Assembly: GCF_030814475.1 (NCBI RefSeq)
Contig: NZ_JAUSVF010000002.1
Span: 62,001-126,000 of the forward strand
DNA from: Pararhizobium capsulatum DSM 1112
Lineage (GTDB): Bacteria > Pseudomonadota > Alphaproteobacteria > Rhizobiales > Rhizobiaceae
Length of the DNA: 64,000 bases
Reading direction: 5' to 3'
The notes under the pieces are model-generated. The model was not told where the DNA came from, ran no database searches, and saw nothing but the letters and a program-made list of their open reading frames with translations. Positions 46,460-55,444 of this stretch are shown in pieces (positions within the stretch are counted from its first letter, which is position 1; the number at the start of each line of letters is the position of its first letter). A program made the translations under genes and the position numbers.

Positions 46460-47683
46460 ATGCTGCGCCTTATTCCAACGCTTGCAGCGATTTTAGTGCT
46501 GTGCGGGTTTTCTATTGTTTCCTCGCCTGCGGTGGCACAGGACAATCCGCCAATTCAGGTAACCTCCGGGATTGAGTATCAGTTTCTGGAGCGTTGGGAT
46601 GTCGATCGGCTGAATCAGATACTGAAAGTCGATACGCCAAAGTTTGCTGGAATTCCCGTATCGTACAGTCCAGCGAGCAATGCAGTGCGGCTTTATCGCG
46701 TGACGTATCTCTCGGTTATCCCAGAGCATGGCAACACGCCGATTGTGGCGACTGGTCTGATCGCCATTCCGGAGACCGCGGACAAGGAATTTCCCATCGT
46801 CTCGTACCAGCATGGCACCGTTTACGGGAAGAAGGAGGTGCCGTCCTTCCCTGAGCAATCACCTGAGACTGAGCTGATGATCGCGCAGTTCGCTGGGCAG
46901 GGTTACATCCTCATCGGTCCGGACTACTTCGGACTGGGCTCATCCGATCAGCCCGATAGCTACCTGGTGAAAGGCAGTCATCAACAGGCTACGGTCGATA
47001 TGCTAACTGCAAGTCAATCTGTTCTCGATCACCTCGATCTTCGCGGCAACCAACTATTCCTGGCGGGATGGTCGCAAGGCGGTTTCGTAACAATGGCGGC
47101 ACTGGAAAGACTTGAGAGTTCAGGCGTACCGGTGCAAGCAACCGCAACAGCTAGCGCGCCGATCGATATCTTTGTGGCATTGAACGGCGTGCTGAACTTT
47201 CCCCGCAAGAATGATGCGCCCTGGCTGACAACGATCGTCATACTGTCGTCCTTCTCCTTTGAGAACTACTACCGCGTGCCGGGTCTCGCACGCTCTGTCA
47301 TCAACGACGAGTACTACGAAGTTTCGCGAAAGGCATACGAAAGACAGCCCTTCAACCCCGCCGATGTCCCGACGGACGTACATAAGCTGGTTCGTGCCGA
47401 GTATTTTGATCCGCAGTTTTTCGCGGCTTCGGCCTATGGACGGCTCCTGCAAGAGGCCCAAGCATACCGCTGGGTCATCAAGACGCCGGTCCGAAACTAC
47501 TACGGGGGAAGTGACGAGGCCGTTAGCGTCGGCCTGGGACAGCTTGCGATGACCTATCAGCACGCGATCGGAGCCGGCAATCAAAGCGTGGAAGCGATAT
47601 CAACGGGAAGCACGACACATCGCGGCACCTTCGCCACGGCGGTGCCCCTGTGGAAGAACTGGTTCGACACTCTCTCCAAGTGA
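46460..47683 (+). CDS. Secreted lipase/esterase of the alpha/beta hydrolase superfamily
   Basis: 407 residues with a signal peptide (LIPTLAAILVLCGFSIVSS, then PAVAQ). The nucleophile elbow is GWSQGG with Ser, and the catalytic His is in STTHRGTF. The overall plan (VSYQHGTVYGKK, GPDYFGLGSSDQPDSY) matches secretory lipase-like proteins. The ATG at 46460 is preferred because GGAGG sits 5 bases before it; an ATG at 46448 overlaps that site. It acts in the periplasm or outside the cell on esters. It stands alone; the 280 bp upstream hold no gene. Confidence 0.85.
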   Translation: MLRLIPTLAAILVLCGFSIVSSPAVAQDNPPIQVTSGIEYQFLERWDVDRLNQILKVDTPKFAGIPVSYSPASNAVRLYRVTYLSVIPEHGNTPIVATGLIAIPETADKEFPIVSYQHGTVYGKKEVPSFPEQSPETELMIAQFAGQGYILIGPDYFGLGSSDQPDSYLVKGSHQQATVDMLTASQSVLDHLDLRGNQLFLAGWSQGGFVTMAALERLESSGVPVQATATASAPIDIFVALNGVLNFPRKNDAPWLTTIVILSSFSFENYYRVPGLARSVINDEYYEVSRKAYERQPFNPADVPTDVHKLVRAEYFDPQFFAASAYGRLLQEAQAYRWVIKTPVRNYYGGSDEAVSVGLGQLAMTYQHAIGAGNQSVEAISTGSTTHRGTFATAVPLWKNWFDTLSK

Positions 47684-47900
47684 CGAATGGCCTATGTCCA
47701 AGCCCAATTGCTAACGATCCACGTCCGCGCGTCGTCGTTCCGAGCGTTGGCGGTAAACGCCCAACCTGGCCGACAACAGCGGCACAAGCCGTGGCTTCAA
47801 GCGCATCGCTTCAATCTCCCGAAATGATTGAAGCTGACCGACTCGGCGTTGCCTGCACTCAACATGTATGCCGGAGGCTCGCACCGAACAGTTATTTACC

Positions 47901-48330
47901 GAACTGGGCTAGGTTCAGTTGCGCGCGCAACCTGACGCCATCGAAGATGAGTGCGGACAGGCCAACAAAATGCATAATTTCAATGCCGCCGCCAATAACT
48001 GCGCCGCCGACGACATGGGCAAATGGAAACTCGCCGATGCCCCGAATCAGAAATCCCGCAGAAGACAGGACGACGGCGCAAAGTTAGAGCAGGGTTTTGT
48101 CAAAGCTGTAGGTATGGGGGAAAGGGAACTCGACGCCAAGCATCGCGACGAAATGCGTCGTGCAATTGTTGACCCGGCGACCATGCCTGCCAGTAGAGAA
48201 ACGCCGCTTTCTTGACGAGATCGCGCCTGGAACCCACTTTGTGAAAAAGATTCGACGCCAGCCAGGCACCGACGCCACATACGAGTATCGCCGACAAGAC
48301 GTAGAGCGGATCGTGAATATGGAGTGATGC
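47901..48330 (-). pseudogene. MHYT-domain sensor remnant
   Basis: The minus strand gives, in two frames, LSAILVCGVGAWLASNLFHK, then THFVAMLGVEFPFPHTYSFD, a TAA, and in the same frame VVLSSAGFLIRG and GGAVIGGGIEIMHFVGLSAL. These are repeats of the MHYT membrane sensor (normally THFVAML and MHYTGMAAL) found at the N-terminus of c-di-GMP enzymes. A frameshift near 48170 and the internal stop at 48084 break it. The GGDEF/EAL part is missing. The 200 bp on the 5' side hold nothing I can name. Confidence 0.6.
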
Positions 48331-48538
48331 CCGACCTTCCAGGTCGCCTATACTATCAAGCCGTCGAAATCCCTCGCCAGCCTTCTCGGCGTTCGTCGAT
48401 GCTTTCCGGTATCGACCGGGAATGCGTTAGGTCGCACACCACAACGTCTCCTATTGGCGCATGGGCGACCACGGGCGTTCGTCGGTGGTCGGGATTCGGC
48501 TTGGCACGCGTGTCAGCAATTTGGTCGTATTTGAATCT

Positions 48539-48922
48539 TCACCCACGAGCTGGCTGGAACAGCTCGACTAGGTTCCCAGAAGGATCAATCAACAATATCT
48601 GCATCCCACCCGGTCCGGTGACAGTTTCATTCCGGAACCGTACGCCAGCCATCCGCAACCGCGTCACCTCGGCCGGCAAGTCATCGACAATAATGTGAAT
48701 GCGGTTCCAGCCTCCGGGACCTGGCTGCTCTCCGTCTGGCATCGGCCGCCCCGCCGAACTCTTCGGCCCGCTGAGTAGGAGCCTCAACGCACCGCGCCTT
48801 ACATCTGCAAAAGCGGGGGCGTGGTTCGAAATTAGCGCGAAGTTAAGGTGGCCGGTATACCAGGCGATAGATGCCTCAACGTCATTGACCATGTAGCGGA
48901 CGTTAACGGACGCATCGGTCAT
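48539..48922 (-). CDS. VOC (glyoxalase/bleomycin resistance) family protein
   Basis: 127 residues with the paired beta-alpha-beta-beta-beta modules of the vicinal oxygen chelate fold (VRYMVNDVEASIAWYTGHLN and HIIVDDLPAEVTRLRMAGVR, ending in IDPSGNLVELFQP). Candidate metal ligands are the His in RIHIIV and Glu in LVELF. GGAGGAT lies before the ATG at 48922. It may be a small dioxygenase, glyoxalase or drug-binding protein. It lies 130 bp from the end of the IS1182-type element. Confidence 0.87.
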   Translation of the reverse strand: MTDASVNVRYMVNDVEASIAWYTGHLNFALISNHAPAFADVRRGALRLLLSGPKSSAGRPMPDGEQPGPGGWNRIHIIVDDLPAEVTRLRMAGVRFRNETVTGPGGMQILLIDPSGNLVELFQPARG

Positions 48923-49054
48923 TGGTCATCCTCCGAAATCACCCGGTGAACCCTGGGCGGCGTTAGCCACCGGCTTGGCGCGAGCGCCACTATAGCCCTT
49001 GTGCCACAAAAACTGCAATTGACGGCGCAGCGGCCGAGCTTTTGTCGCCTGTCG

Positions 49055-49083
49055 GCCGATACCGTTGAAAAAGGCGTGTGTTG
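49055..49083 (+). repeat. Left inverted repeat of the IS1182-type element
   Basis: The first 19 bases are GCCGATACCGTTGAAAAAG. This end lies beyond the 3' end of the transposase gene. Confidence 0.8.
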
Positions 49084-49133
49084 ATCTTGCTCCGACGTTT
49101 CCGTCGTAGGGACGTGCCGAGATGTATTTCCCT

Positions 49134-50515
49134 TCACGCCGGTTTTGGCATTGGGGGGATTAGCTTTGCGAGTTTCCGGAGGTTTTGGGCGGCGGCGGCG
49201 GGGTGGAACTCATCACGCGCTCCGTTCGGCCCTCGTAATCGCAGGCGATCCAGTTTGAGGATGCGTTTGAGGTGGGCAAAAAGCATCTCGACCTTTTTCC
49301 TCTGATGCCTCGACGTAACATAGGCTTCGGTCTTGGCGATATCGCGCGCCAAGTCGCGAGCGCCCTCATGGATGGAGCGTGGTATCTTTCGCGCCCGGGC
49401 GTTCGGGCAGCATCGAGGTTTCAGGGCGCAGGCATCGCAGTCGAGTTTGCTGGCCCGATAGCGTACCATGCCATCTTCATCCACGAGTGGACGTTCGTTT
49501 TTGTAGGTGATTTGTCGAGAGCGTAACTCCTTGCCACCAGGGCAGGTATAGAGATCGCGCCTGTGGTCGTAAGCAAAGTCGGCACGCTCGAATGTGCCAT
49601 CACGCCGTTCGGACTTGTCGAAGACTGGAATATGCAGCTCTATCCCGCGTTCGTGGACCAGCCAGCCCAACATCTCTGCCGAACCATAGGCGCTGTCGGC
49701 GGCCAACCGTTCCGGAAAGAGACCGAAGCTATCCTAAGTACGGTCAATCATGGTGCGTGCCGCGCCGAGCTCCGCCTGCCGGATCGCACGGCTCGCCTCG
49801 ACATCAACGATGACGGCATTATCCAAATCGATCAGATAGTTGGTAGCATAAGCGAAGAAGGCGTGGCCTTTCATCGCTCCGGTCCATTGAGCTGCCGGGT
49901 CCGACCTCGATACGAACTTCGGCTTTGCTTCGCTGGCGTCACCCCATGCTGCGTCATCCAGCGTGTCGAGATATTCCTGAACCGAGCGGCGGGTCTCGGC
50001 CTTAGCTTTGCAGTCGACCGTTTCCGATCCGTCCGCTGAGCGCTGCCTGTTCGCATCCACCTTGATCGGGCTCGCATCGACGGCGAAGCCTTCGCCGCCG
50101 ACAAGGCCCTCTTCGATGCAACGCCTTACTGTCGTGCCGAACAGTTCGCGCAGCAGATCGCTATCCCGGAAACGACCATGCCGGCTCTTGGCGAAAGTCG
50201 AATGATCCGGGACATCACCTTCAAGGCCGAGCCTGCAGAACCAGCGATAAGCAAGGTTCAGATGCACCTCTTCACACAGCCGACGCTCCGAACGGATGCC
50301 GAGGCAGTAACTAACGATCAGCATGCGGATCATCAGGTCCGGATCAATCGAGGGGCGCCCGATCTGTAGAAAGGGCGCAAGTGAGACCGAAGACCAGACA
50401 GATCGACGAAGCGGTCGATAGACCGAAGAAGATGGTTCGCCGGGACGTGACGCTCGATGCTGAACCCGTAAAACAGCGCTTCCTGCGCTATCGTCCGCTC
50501 GCCCATCATCGGCAC
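49134..50515 (-). pseudogene. IS1182 family transposase, broken
   Basis: The N-terminus from 50515 (MGERTIAQEALFYGFSIERH) shifts frame near 50365. The middle part continues from about 50350 (IRMLIVSYCLGIRSERRLCE; DDE-domain Asp in GEGFAVDASPIKVDANR) to a stop at 49734-49736 (RTMIDRT, stop, DSFG). The same frame then continues (LAADSAYGSAEMLGWLVHER) to 49134, with the zinc-like Cys block CDACALKPRCC and the final HLKRILKLDRLRLRG. One frameshift plus one nonsense codon inactivate it. A GGAGGAT site precedes the start. Confidence 0.85.
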
Positions 50516-50562
50516 ATCCTCCTAAATCCCTAGAAGGAGTGAAACAGAACTTCGCACCGACA

Positions 50563-50591
50563 GCAACGCCGACTTTTTCAACGGTATCGGC
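50563..50591 (-). repeat. Right inverted repeat of the IS1182-type element
   Basis: The complement of 50573-50591 is GCCGATACCGTTGAAAAAG, identical to the outer left end. It lies on the 5' side of the transposase gene, about 50 bp from its start. Confidence 0.8.
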
Positions 50592-50830
50592 GCAATCTTG
50601 CCTTCGGCCATTGTCCAGGGACGCCAGTCATCAAATATGTGAGCGTTGGCGGGTACTCTTAGTCTGAACATTTCTTGGGCGTGATAGATGTTGCAATGAA
50701 GCACGCACGATAATACTCGTGCCACACGGGCCGGCCAATGCTTTAGCTTCGAATTTGAACAAGCGGCCGGCAGTCGCCATGGGCCTCAACAGCGCGGGGC
50801 CAATTCATCAGTCGTTGTCGGAAAATCAAT

Positions 50831-52057
50831 ATGGATAGCATTCAACCCGTCCGGGACAGTGTCCTGCTGCATCCGGGTTACCTCAACTTCGCAGCCTCCC
50901 GTGTTTTTTCCTCTCTTGGCTTCCAGTCGGTGGCCGTCGCCGTGGGCTGGATGATCTACGACCAAACGCATAGTGCTTTTGCCCTTGGACTTGTCGGACT
51001 CTGCCAGTTCCTGCCCATGGTAGTGCTGACCTTCGTTGTCGGACAGATCGCGGACCGTTTCGACAGGCGAAGGATCGGCCTGGTGTGTCAACTGGTCGAG
51101 GCATCGACCGTTTTGGTGCTTGCATTTGCCGTTTGGCACCAGTCCTTGAACGCTACGGGTATCCTGATAGCCGTTGCCATTCTCGGTGCGGCGCAGGCCT
51201 TTGAGCGGCCGACGATGGCTGCACTTCTGCCGAACATCGTTCCGATCACGCTTCTTCAAAGATCAATTGCAACCACAACATCGATGATGCAGACGGCCTT
51301 GATTGTTGGCCCATCACTCGGCGGCTTGCTGTACGGCCTGGATGCCGTCGCTCCGTTTGCCGTGTCCTTCGTGCTGTTTCTCATCGCCAGCATCAATGTG
51401 ATTTCCATCCGCATGGAGCGGCGAACGGCCCCGCGCCAGCCAATAACCCTCGCCTCGGTGTTTGCAGGCGTGTCGTTTATTCGCAGCAAGCCGATTATGC
51501 TCGGCACCATCTCGCTCGATCTGTTCGCCGTGCTGCTGGGCGGCGCAACGGCGCTCCTACCGATGTTTGCCCGCGACATTCTGCACGCGGGGCCGTGGGG
51601 GCTCGGTCTTCTGCGAGCAAGCCCGGCAATCGGCGCACTGACCATGTCCATCGTCTTGGCACGTTATCCGCTAAAGACCGGGGCGGGCAGAAAAATGTTC
51701 TGGGCAGTTGCCATTTTCGGCCTTGCAACCATTGTCTTTGCTCTGTCCACGAGCATTGCATTGTCGGCCGCAGCTTTGTTCGTTGTTGGAGCCTCCGACA
51801 CCGTTAGTGTCGTGGTACGCAGCTCTCTTGTACAGCTGCTCACCCCCGATGAAATGCGCGGACGTGTCAACGCGGTCAACTCCCTGTTCATTGGAACATC
51901 CAATCAACTGGGTGAATTCGAGTCCGGTATGATGGCCGCGTTACTCGGCCCAGTGCTCACCGGTGTGGTGGGCGGCGTTGGTACAATTATCGTTGTGCTT
52001 CTGTGGATACGCCTGTTTCCTGCTCTCACGCAGGTGAAAACATTGGACGGTGGCTGA
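50831..52057 (+). CDS. MFS transporter, EntS/MFS_3 type
   Basis: 408 residues with about twelve transmembrane helices. The MFS signature loop between helices 2 and 3 is GQIADRFDRRRIG, and the C-terminal half has TPDEMRGRVNAVNSLFIG, typical of the MFS_3 group that includes the enterobactin exporter EntS. It is a probable proton-driven exporter of a small molecule or drug. The ribosome site before the ATG is weak. It is separate from the operon that starts at 53138; a 200-bp gap and the convergent GntR gene follow. The 240 bp upstream, up to the IS end, hold no gene I can name. Confidence 0.85.
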   Translation: MDSIQPVRDSVLLHPGYLNFAASRVFSSLGFQSVAVAVGWMIYDQTHSAFALGLVGLCQFLPMVVLTFVVGQIADRFDRRRIGLVCQLVEASTVLVLAFAVWHQSLNATGILIAVAILGAAQAFERPTMAALLPNIVPITLLQRSIATTTSMMQTALIVGPSLGGLLYGLDAVAPFAVSFVLFLIASINVISIRMERRTAPRQPITLASVFAGVSFIRSKPIMLGTISLDLFAVLLGGATALLPMFARDILHAGPWGLGLLRASPAIGALTMSIVLARYPLKTGAGRKMFWAVAIFGLATIVFALSTSIALSAAALFVVGASDTVSVVVRSSLVQLLTPDEMRGRVNAVNSLFIGTSNQLGEFESGMMAALLGPVLTGVVGGVGTIIVVLLWIRLFPALTQVKTLDGG

Positions 52058-52256
52058 GCGTTAATTGCGTGGAGTTTGGACGCAAGCAATATGCCGTCAA
52101 ACGTATGCCAACGCCTTGAAGGAATTGCACCGAACCCATTCGGAAATCACTATAATTCCGACGTCTTTTTATAATCAATCCGTTACATCGATTGTGGCGA
52201 TAGGCATGTTTATGAACACTATACGCCTCCCAATTCCGACGAAGGTTTACTAACCA

Positions 52257-52946
52257 TCAAGGATCTAGCCCAGCACACCGCGCTGTGTTGCGGATGTGTG
52301 TCTCCATTTCCAGGCGAGCGACCGCCGGGTCGTTGGCGCGCAGGGCAACGATAATACGCCGGTGTTCCGCGATCGAGGCGTTCATCCGTGAGGGATCGGT
52401 GATCGGGATCGGTTGGCGCTGGGTTTCCGTCAGCTGCTCGCGCACGTTCTGGTATAGGGCACGCAACATAACGTTGCTGCAGGCGGATGCGACAATCGCA
52501 TGGAATTCCAGGTCCGCCTCGACATTGGCCAAGAGGTCTTGTTTTGCCCAGCATTCTTCCATCTGTCGCGTGAGGCGCTCCATCTGGTCGAGTTGGATTG
52601 CGGTCAACCGCCCGGCCGAAAGACTGGCGATTTGTCCCTCCAACATGATGCGGGTCTGGAACACGTCGAACACCGAATAGCTGTCGGAATAACGCCATGG
52701 CGCCATATGGTTCGATGCGGAGGATGGGCCGCCGGAAACGAATGTGCCCCGCCCCGCCTCTGTCTTCAGCAAGCCCAGTGTTTCCAAGGTTAGCAACGCT
52801 TCCCGAAGCGATGCCCGGCTGATGCCGAATTTCTGCGAGAATTCCCGTTGCGACGGGATCTTCTCGCCCAGCTTCAGGCTGCCGTTCTGGATCATACTCT
52901 GGATCTCGCGGGCGACGGATTGGGGTACCAGGGTCTTGTTCAGCAT
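52257..52946 (-). CDS. GntR family regulator, FadR/FCD type
   Basis: 229 residues: a winged helix (about 10-70; KLGEKIPSQREFSQKFGISR, then ASLREALLTLETLGLLKTEA) and an FCD domain (about 90-220) with the metal-binding pattern EADLEFHAIVASACSN and HRRIIVAL, then ETHIRNT. It is divergent from the ABC/aminotransferase/hydantoinase operon, with 190 bp between. A perfect palindrome there (53076-53090) has the TGGTC-type half sites of FadR-family operators. It is therefore the likely repressor of that operon. Effector unknown. Confidence 0.9.
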   Translation of the reverse strand: MLNKTLVPQSVAREIQSMIQNGSLKLGEKIPSQREFSQKFGISRASLREALLTLETLGLLKTEAGRGTFVSGGPSSASNHMAPWRYSDSYSVFDVFQTRIMLEGQIASLSAGRLTAIQLDQMERLTRQMEECWAKQDLLANVEADLEFHAIVASACSNVMLRALYQNVREQLTETQRQPIPITDPSRMNASIAEHRRIIVALRANDPAVARLEMETHIRNTARCAGLDP

Positions 52947-53075
52947 CGCATGTGTTTTCCATCTGTCCCGTCGGCGCGGCTCTGCGCGACAAGCGCCATA
53001 GCCTATTTTTGCGCCAAGTCTATTTTATCGACACCGTGTCTTGCAATTGCCAAACAAGCGTGCTTGTCTGGTCCT

Positions 53076-53090
53076 ACTGGTCTGACCAGT
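53076..53090. promoter_or_regulatory. Probable GntR operator
   Basis: ACTGGTCTGACCAGT is a perfect palindrome (7-base arms, one central base) lying 48 bp before the substrate-binding protein ATG, between the divergent GntR gene and its operon. The TGGTC/GACCA half sites fit FadR-subfamily operators. A second, shorter palindrome ACAAGC-GT-GCTTGT occurs at 53054-53067. Confidence 0.65.
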
Positions 53091-53137
53091 TAGACCAAGC
53101 GTAAACGTGTTAAGGCCAAAAAATCAAGGGGAACCTC

Positions 53138-53938
53138 ATGAAAGCGCTTATACTCATCAAATCCGCCCTGCTGTCCGGCGTTCTTGCCGCAGCGAGCTTC
53201 GTCTCGTCAACCGTTGCCGCCGACCTGACCGTCGGTGCCAACATTGGCAACGTGCCGTGGGAATTCCAGGATGCCTCAGGCAAAACCGTCGGCTTCGAAG
53301 TCGATCTCGTGACCGAAATCGGCAAGCGGCTGGGCAAGTCGATCGAGTTCGTCAACATTCCGTTCAGCGGCCTGTTCTCCGCCGTGCAGTCTGGCCGCAT
53401 CAACATGGCGGTCTCCTCGATCACCATTACCGAGAAACGGCTGGAATCCGTGACTTTCGCGCAGCCCTATTACGACAGCGACCAGTCGCTGACAGTGACT
53501 GCTGCCAGCGGTATAACCGGGCTTTCGGGCATGGAAGGCAAGGTCGTCGGCGTCGATACCGGTTCGACCGGAGACATGTGGGCGACGACCAACACGGCAA
53601 AGTACAAGCTCGGCGAAATCCGCAAGTTCGAGGGACTGTCGCCAGCTATGCTCGACCTTGTTGCCGGCCGCGTCGACGGCTACATCAGCGACATTCCAGC
53701 ACTGCTCTACTACGTCAAGGACAAGCCGGAACTGAAGGTCGTCGAGCGTATCACAACGGGCGAGAAATACTCTGTGATGTTCAACAAGGGCGATCCACTG
53801 GCGACCGAGGTCAACGAAGTCATCTCGACGCTGAAGAAGGAAGGTTTCGTCGCCAAGCTGCACGAGACCTGGTTCGGCGCTAAGGCAGAGGACACGACCT
53901 CGACCGTGATGGTCATGGACATGCCGGCTGCCAAGTAA
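53138..53938 (+). CDS. ABC transporter substrate-binding protein, polar amino acid type
   Basis: 266 residues with a signal peptide (LSGVLAAASFVSSTVAA). The mature protein is a family 3 periplasmic binding protein (LTVGANIGNVPWEFQDASGK, VGFEVDLVTEIGKRLGK, RINMAVSSITITEKR). The usual ligand-anchoring Arg/Asp positions are present. AAGGGG lies before the ATG. It is the first gene of the GntR-linked operon and, with the permease and ATPase that follow, forms a complete importer. Given the hydantoinase downstream, the ligand may be an amino acid derivative rather than a common amino acid. Confidence 0.92.
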   Translation: MKALILIKSALLSGVLAAASFVSSTVAADLTVGANIGNVPWEFQDASGKTVGFEVDLVTEIGKRLGKSIEFVNIPFSGLFSAVQSGRINMAVSSITITEKRLESVTFAQPYYDSDQSLTVTAASGITGLSGMEGKVVGVDTGSTGDMWATTNTAKYKLGEIRKFEGLSPAMLDLVAGRVDGYISDIPALLYYVKDKPELKVVERITTGEKYSVMFNKGDPLATEVNEVISTLKKEGFVAKLHETWFGAKAEDTTSTVMVMDMPAAK

Positions 53939-53951
53939 ACCGTACTCCCTC

Positions 53952-53981
53952 GTGATGGCGACGCTACGGCGCCGCCATCAC
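53952..53981 (+). other. Intercistronic hairpin
   Basis: GTGATGGCG at 53952-53960 pairs perfectly with CGCCATCAC at 53973-53981 across a 12-base loop, between the binding-protein and permease genes. There is no T-run. Such hairpins after binding-protein genes protect the upstream mRNA and give more binding protein than permease. Confidence 0.6.
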
Positions 53982-54006
53982 CTCCACAGTGACAGCCGGT
54001 GACCTC

Positions 54007-54681
54007 ATGAACCTGCTCAATACCTTCTTCAACATACCGATCCTGATCAACACCTTCCCGCTTCTGCTGTCGGGACTGCTGGTCACGCTGGAAATCGGCA
54101 TTACCAGCATCCTCGCCGGCCTCGTCGGCGGATTGTTCCTGGCGCTCGTCCGACTTTACGGACCCGGCCCGGTTCCGTTTTTCGCCAAGATCTATATCGA
54201 CATCTTCCGATCGATCCCGTTGCTGGTGCTGCTGATCGTTGTTTACTACGCCCTGCCCTTCGTCGGTATCCGGTTCTCGCCCTTCGTCTCGGCCGTCGTG
54301 GCCCTTACGCTGGTGTCCTCGGCCTACACGGCGGAGATTTTCCGCGCCGGCATCGAGGCCATTCCGCACGGCCAGTTCGAAGCTTCCCAGGCGTTGGGCC
54401 TTTCGGGCCGCCATATGATGGTCGATGTGATCCTGCCGCAGGCTATCAAGATCGTCATCCCCCCGCTCACCAACAATTGCATCAACGTGCTGAAGGATAC
54501 GGCGCTCGCCTCCGTCGTCGCCATGCCGGATCTGTTGAAACAGGCGACGCAGGCACAGGCATTGTCCGCCAATCCGACGCCGTTGATCGGTGCGGCGCTC
54601 ATCTACGTCGCCCTCCTCTGGCCACTGGTCAGCATCGTTGCGCGGCTCGAAAAACACTTCGGCGGGGAGAAGCGCCCATGA
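54007..54681 (+). CDS. ABC transporter permease, polar amino acid type
   Basis: 224 residues with about five membrane helices. The cytoplasmic loop that contacts the ATPase is present ([20 protein letters not shown], then [13 protein letters not shown]). It resembles GlnP/HisM-type permeases that form homodimers. The ATG at 54007 is used; a GTG at 53989 is possible, and neither has a strong ribosome site. The stop overlaps the start of the ATPase gene (ATGA). Confidence 0.9.
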   Translation: MNLLNTFFNIPILINTFPLLLSGLLVTLEIGITSILAGLVGGLFLALVRLYGPGPVPFFAKIYIDIFRSIPLLVLLIVVYYALPFVGIRFSPFVSAVVALTLVSSAYTAEIFRAGIEAIPHGQFEASQALGLSGRHMMVDVILPQAIKIVIPPLTNNCINVLKDTALASVVAMPDLLKQATQAQALSANPTPLIGAALIYVALLWPLVSIVARLEKHFGGEKRP

Positions 54682-55415
54682 GCCCGCTCATCAAGATCAC
54701 CAATCTGAAAAAGGCCTATGGCATTTTCACCGTCCTGCACGGCATCGACCTCGATATTGCCGAGGGCGAGGTGGTCTGCGTTATCGGGCCATCCGGTTCC
54801 GGGAAGTCCACGCTTATCCGCTGCATCAATCGGCTGGAAGCCTTTTCCAACGACAGCAGCATCGTGGTCGATGGCGTCACCGTCGGACCTGGCAAGGCGC
54901 TGGCAAAGGTGCGCGCCGAAGTCGGCATGGTGTTCCAGTCGTTCAACCTCTTTCCGCATCTCACGGTGCTCAAAAACGTCATGCTCGCGCCGATGCGGGT
55001 GCGCGGCACGAAGCCGGCTGATGCTGAATACAAGGCTCTCGAACTGCTCGCCCGTGTCGGTATTTCCGAACAGGCGGAAAAATATCCCGGCAAGCTCTCC
55101 GGCGGCCAGCAGCAGCGCGTGGCGATCGCCCGTGCTCTCGCCATGGAGCCGAAGGTGATGTTGTTCGACGAACCGACGTCATCGCTCGATCCGGAAATGG
55201 TCGGCGAGGTGCTGGACGTGATGAAGAAGCTTGCCGGCACCGGCGTGACGATGGTGGTCGTAACCCATGAAATGGGTTTTGCCCGGCAGGTGGCCGATCG
55301 CGTCATCTTCATGGATGGCGGTCGTATCATCGAAGAGGGCACGCCCGCCGACATCTTCGACAACCCCAAGGAGGAACGGACACGCAGCTTCCTGCGCGCC
55401 GTTCTTAACCACTGA
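54678..55415 (+). CDS. ABC transporter ATP-binding protein, polar amino acid type
   Basis: 245 residues. Walker [11 protein letters not shown]-loop [12 protein letters not shown], signature [15 protein letters not shown], Walker [15 protein letters not shown] and switch His in [10 protein letters not shown] are all intact. The ATG overlaps the permease stop. It is a GlnQ/HisP-type ATPase that powers uptake through the preceding permease. Confidence 0.94.
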   Translation: MSPLIKITNLKKAYGIFTVLHGIDLDIAEGEVVCVIGPSGSGKSTLIRCINRLEAFSNDSSIVVDGVTVGPGKALAKVRAEVGMVFQSFNLFPHLTVLKNVMLAPMRVRGTKPADAEYKALELLARVGISEQAEKYPGKLSGGQQQRVAIARALAMEPKVMLFDEPTSSLDPEMVGEVLDVMKKLAGTGVTMVVVTHEMGFARQVADRVIFMDGGRIIEEGTPADIFDNPKEERTRSFLRAVLNH

Positions 55416-55444
55416 GAAAAACAAAAGACGGTCTGGAGGACCAC

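Larger units (their letters stand above)
49055..50591 (-). mobile_element. Defective IS1182-type insertion sequence with both ends
   Basis: The element is 1.54 kb and bounded by imperfect inverted repeats. The outer 19 bases GCCGATACCGTTGAAAAAG at 49055-49073 are identical to the complement of 50573-50591, and similarity continues for about 10 more bases inside. The single transposase gene reads from right to left and is broken. I see no target-site duplication at the edges. The size and gene type fit the IS1182 family. Confidence 0.8.

Noticed and set aside
50522..50725. Small minus-strand ORF upstream of the IS1182-type transposase
   Set aside because: It runs through the right inverted repeat of the element, so it would be created by the insertion. 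No ribosome site is seen.
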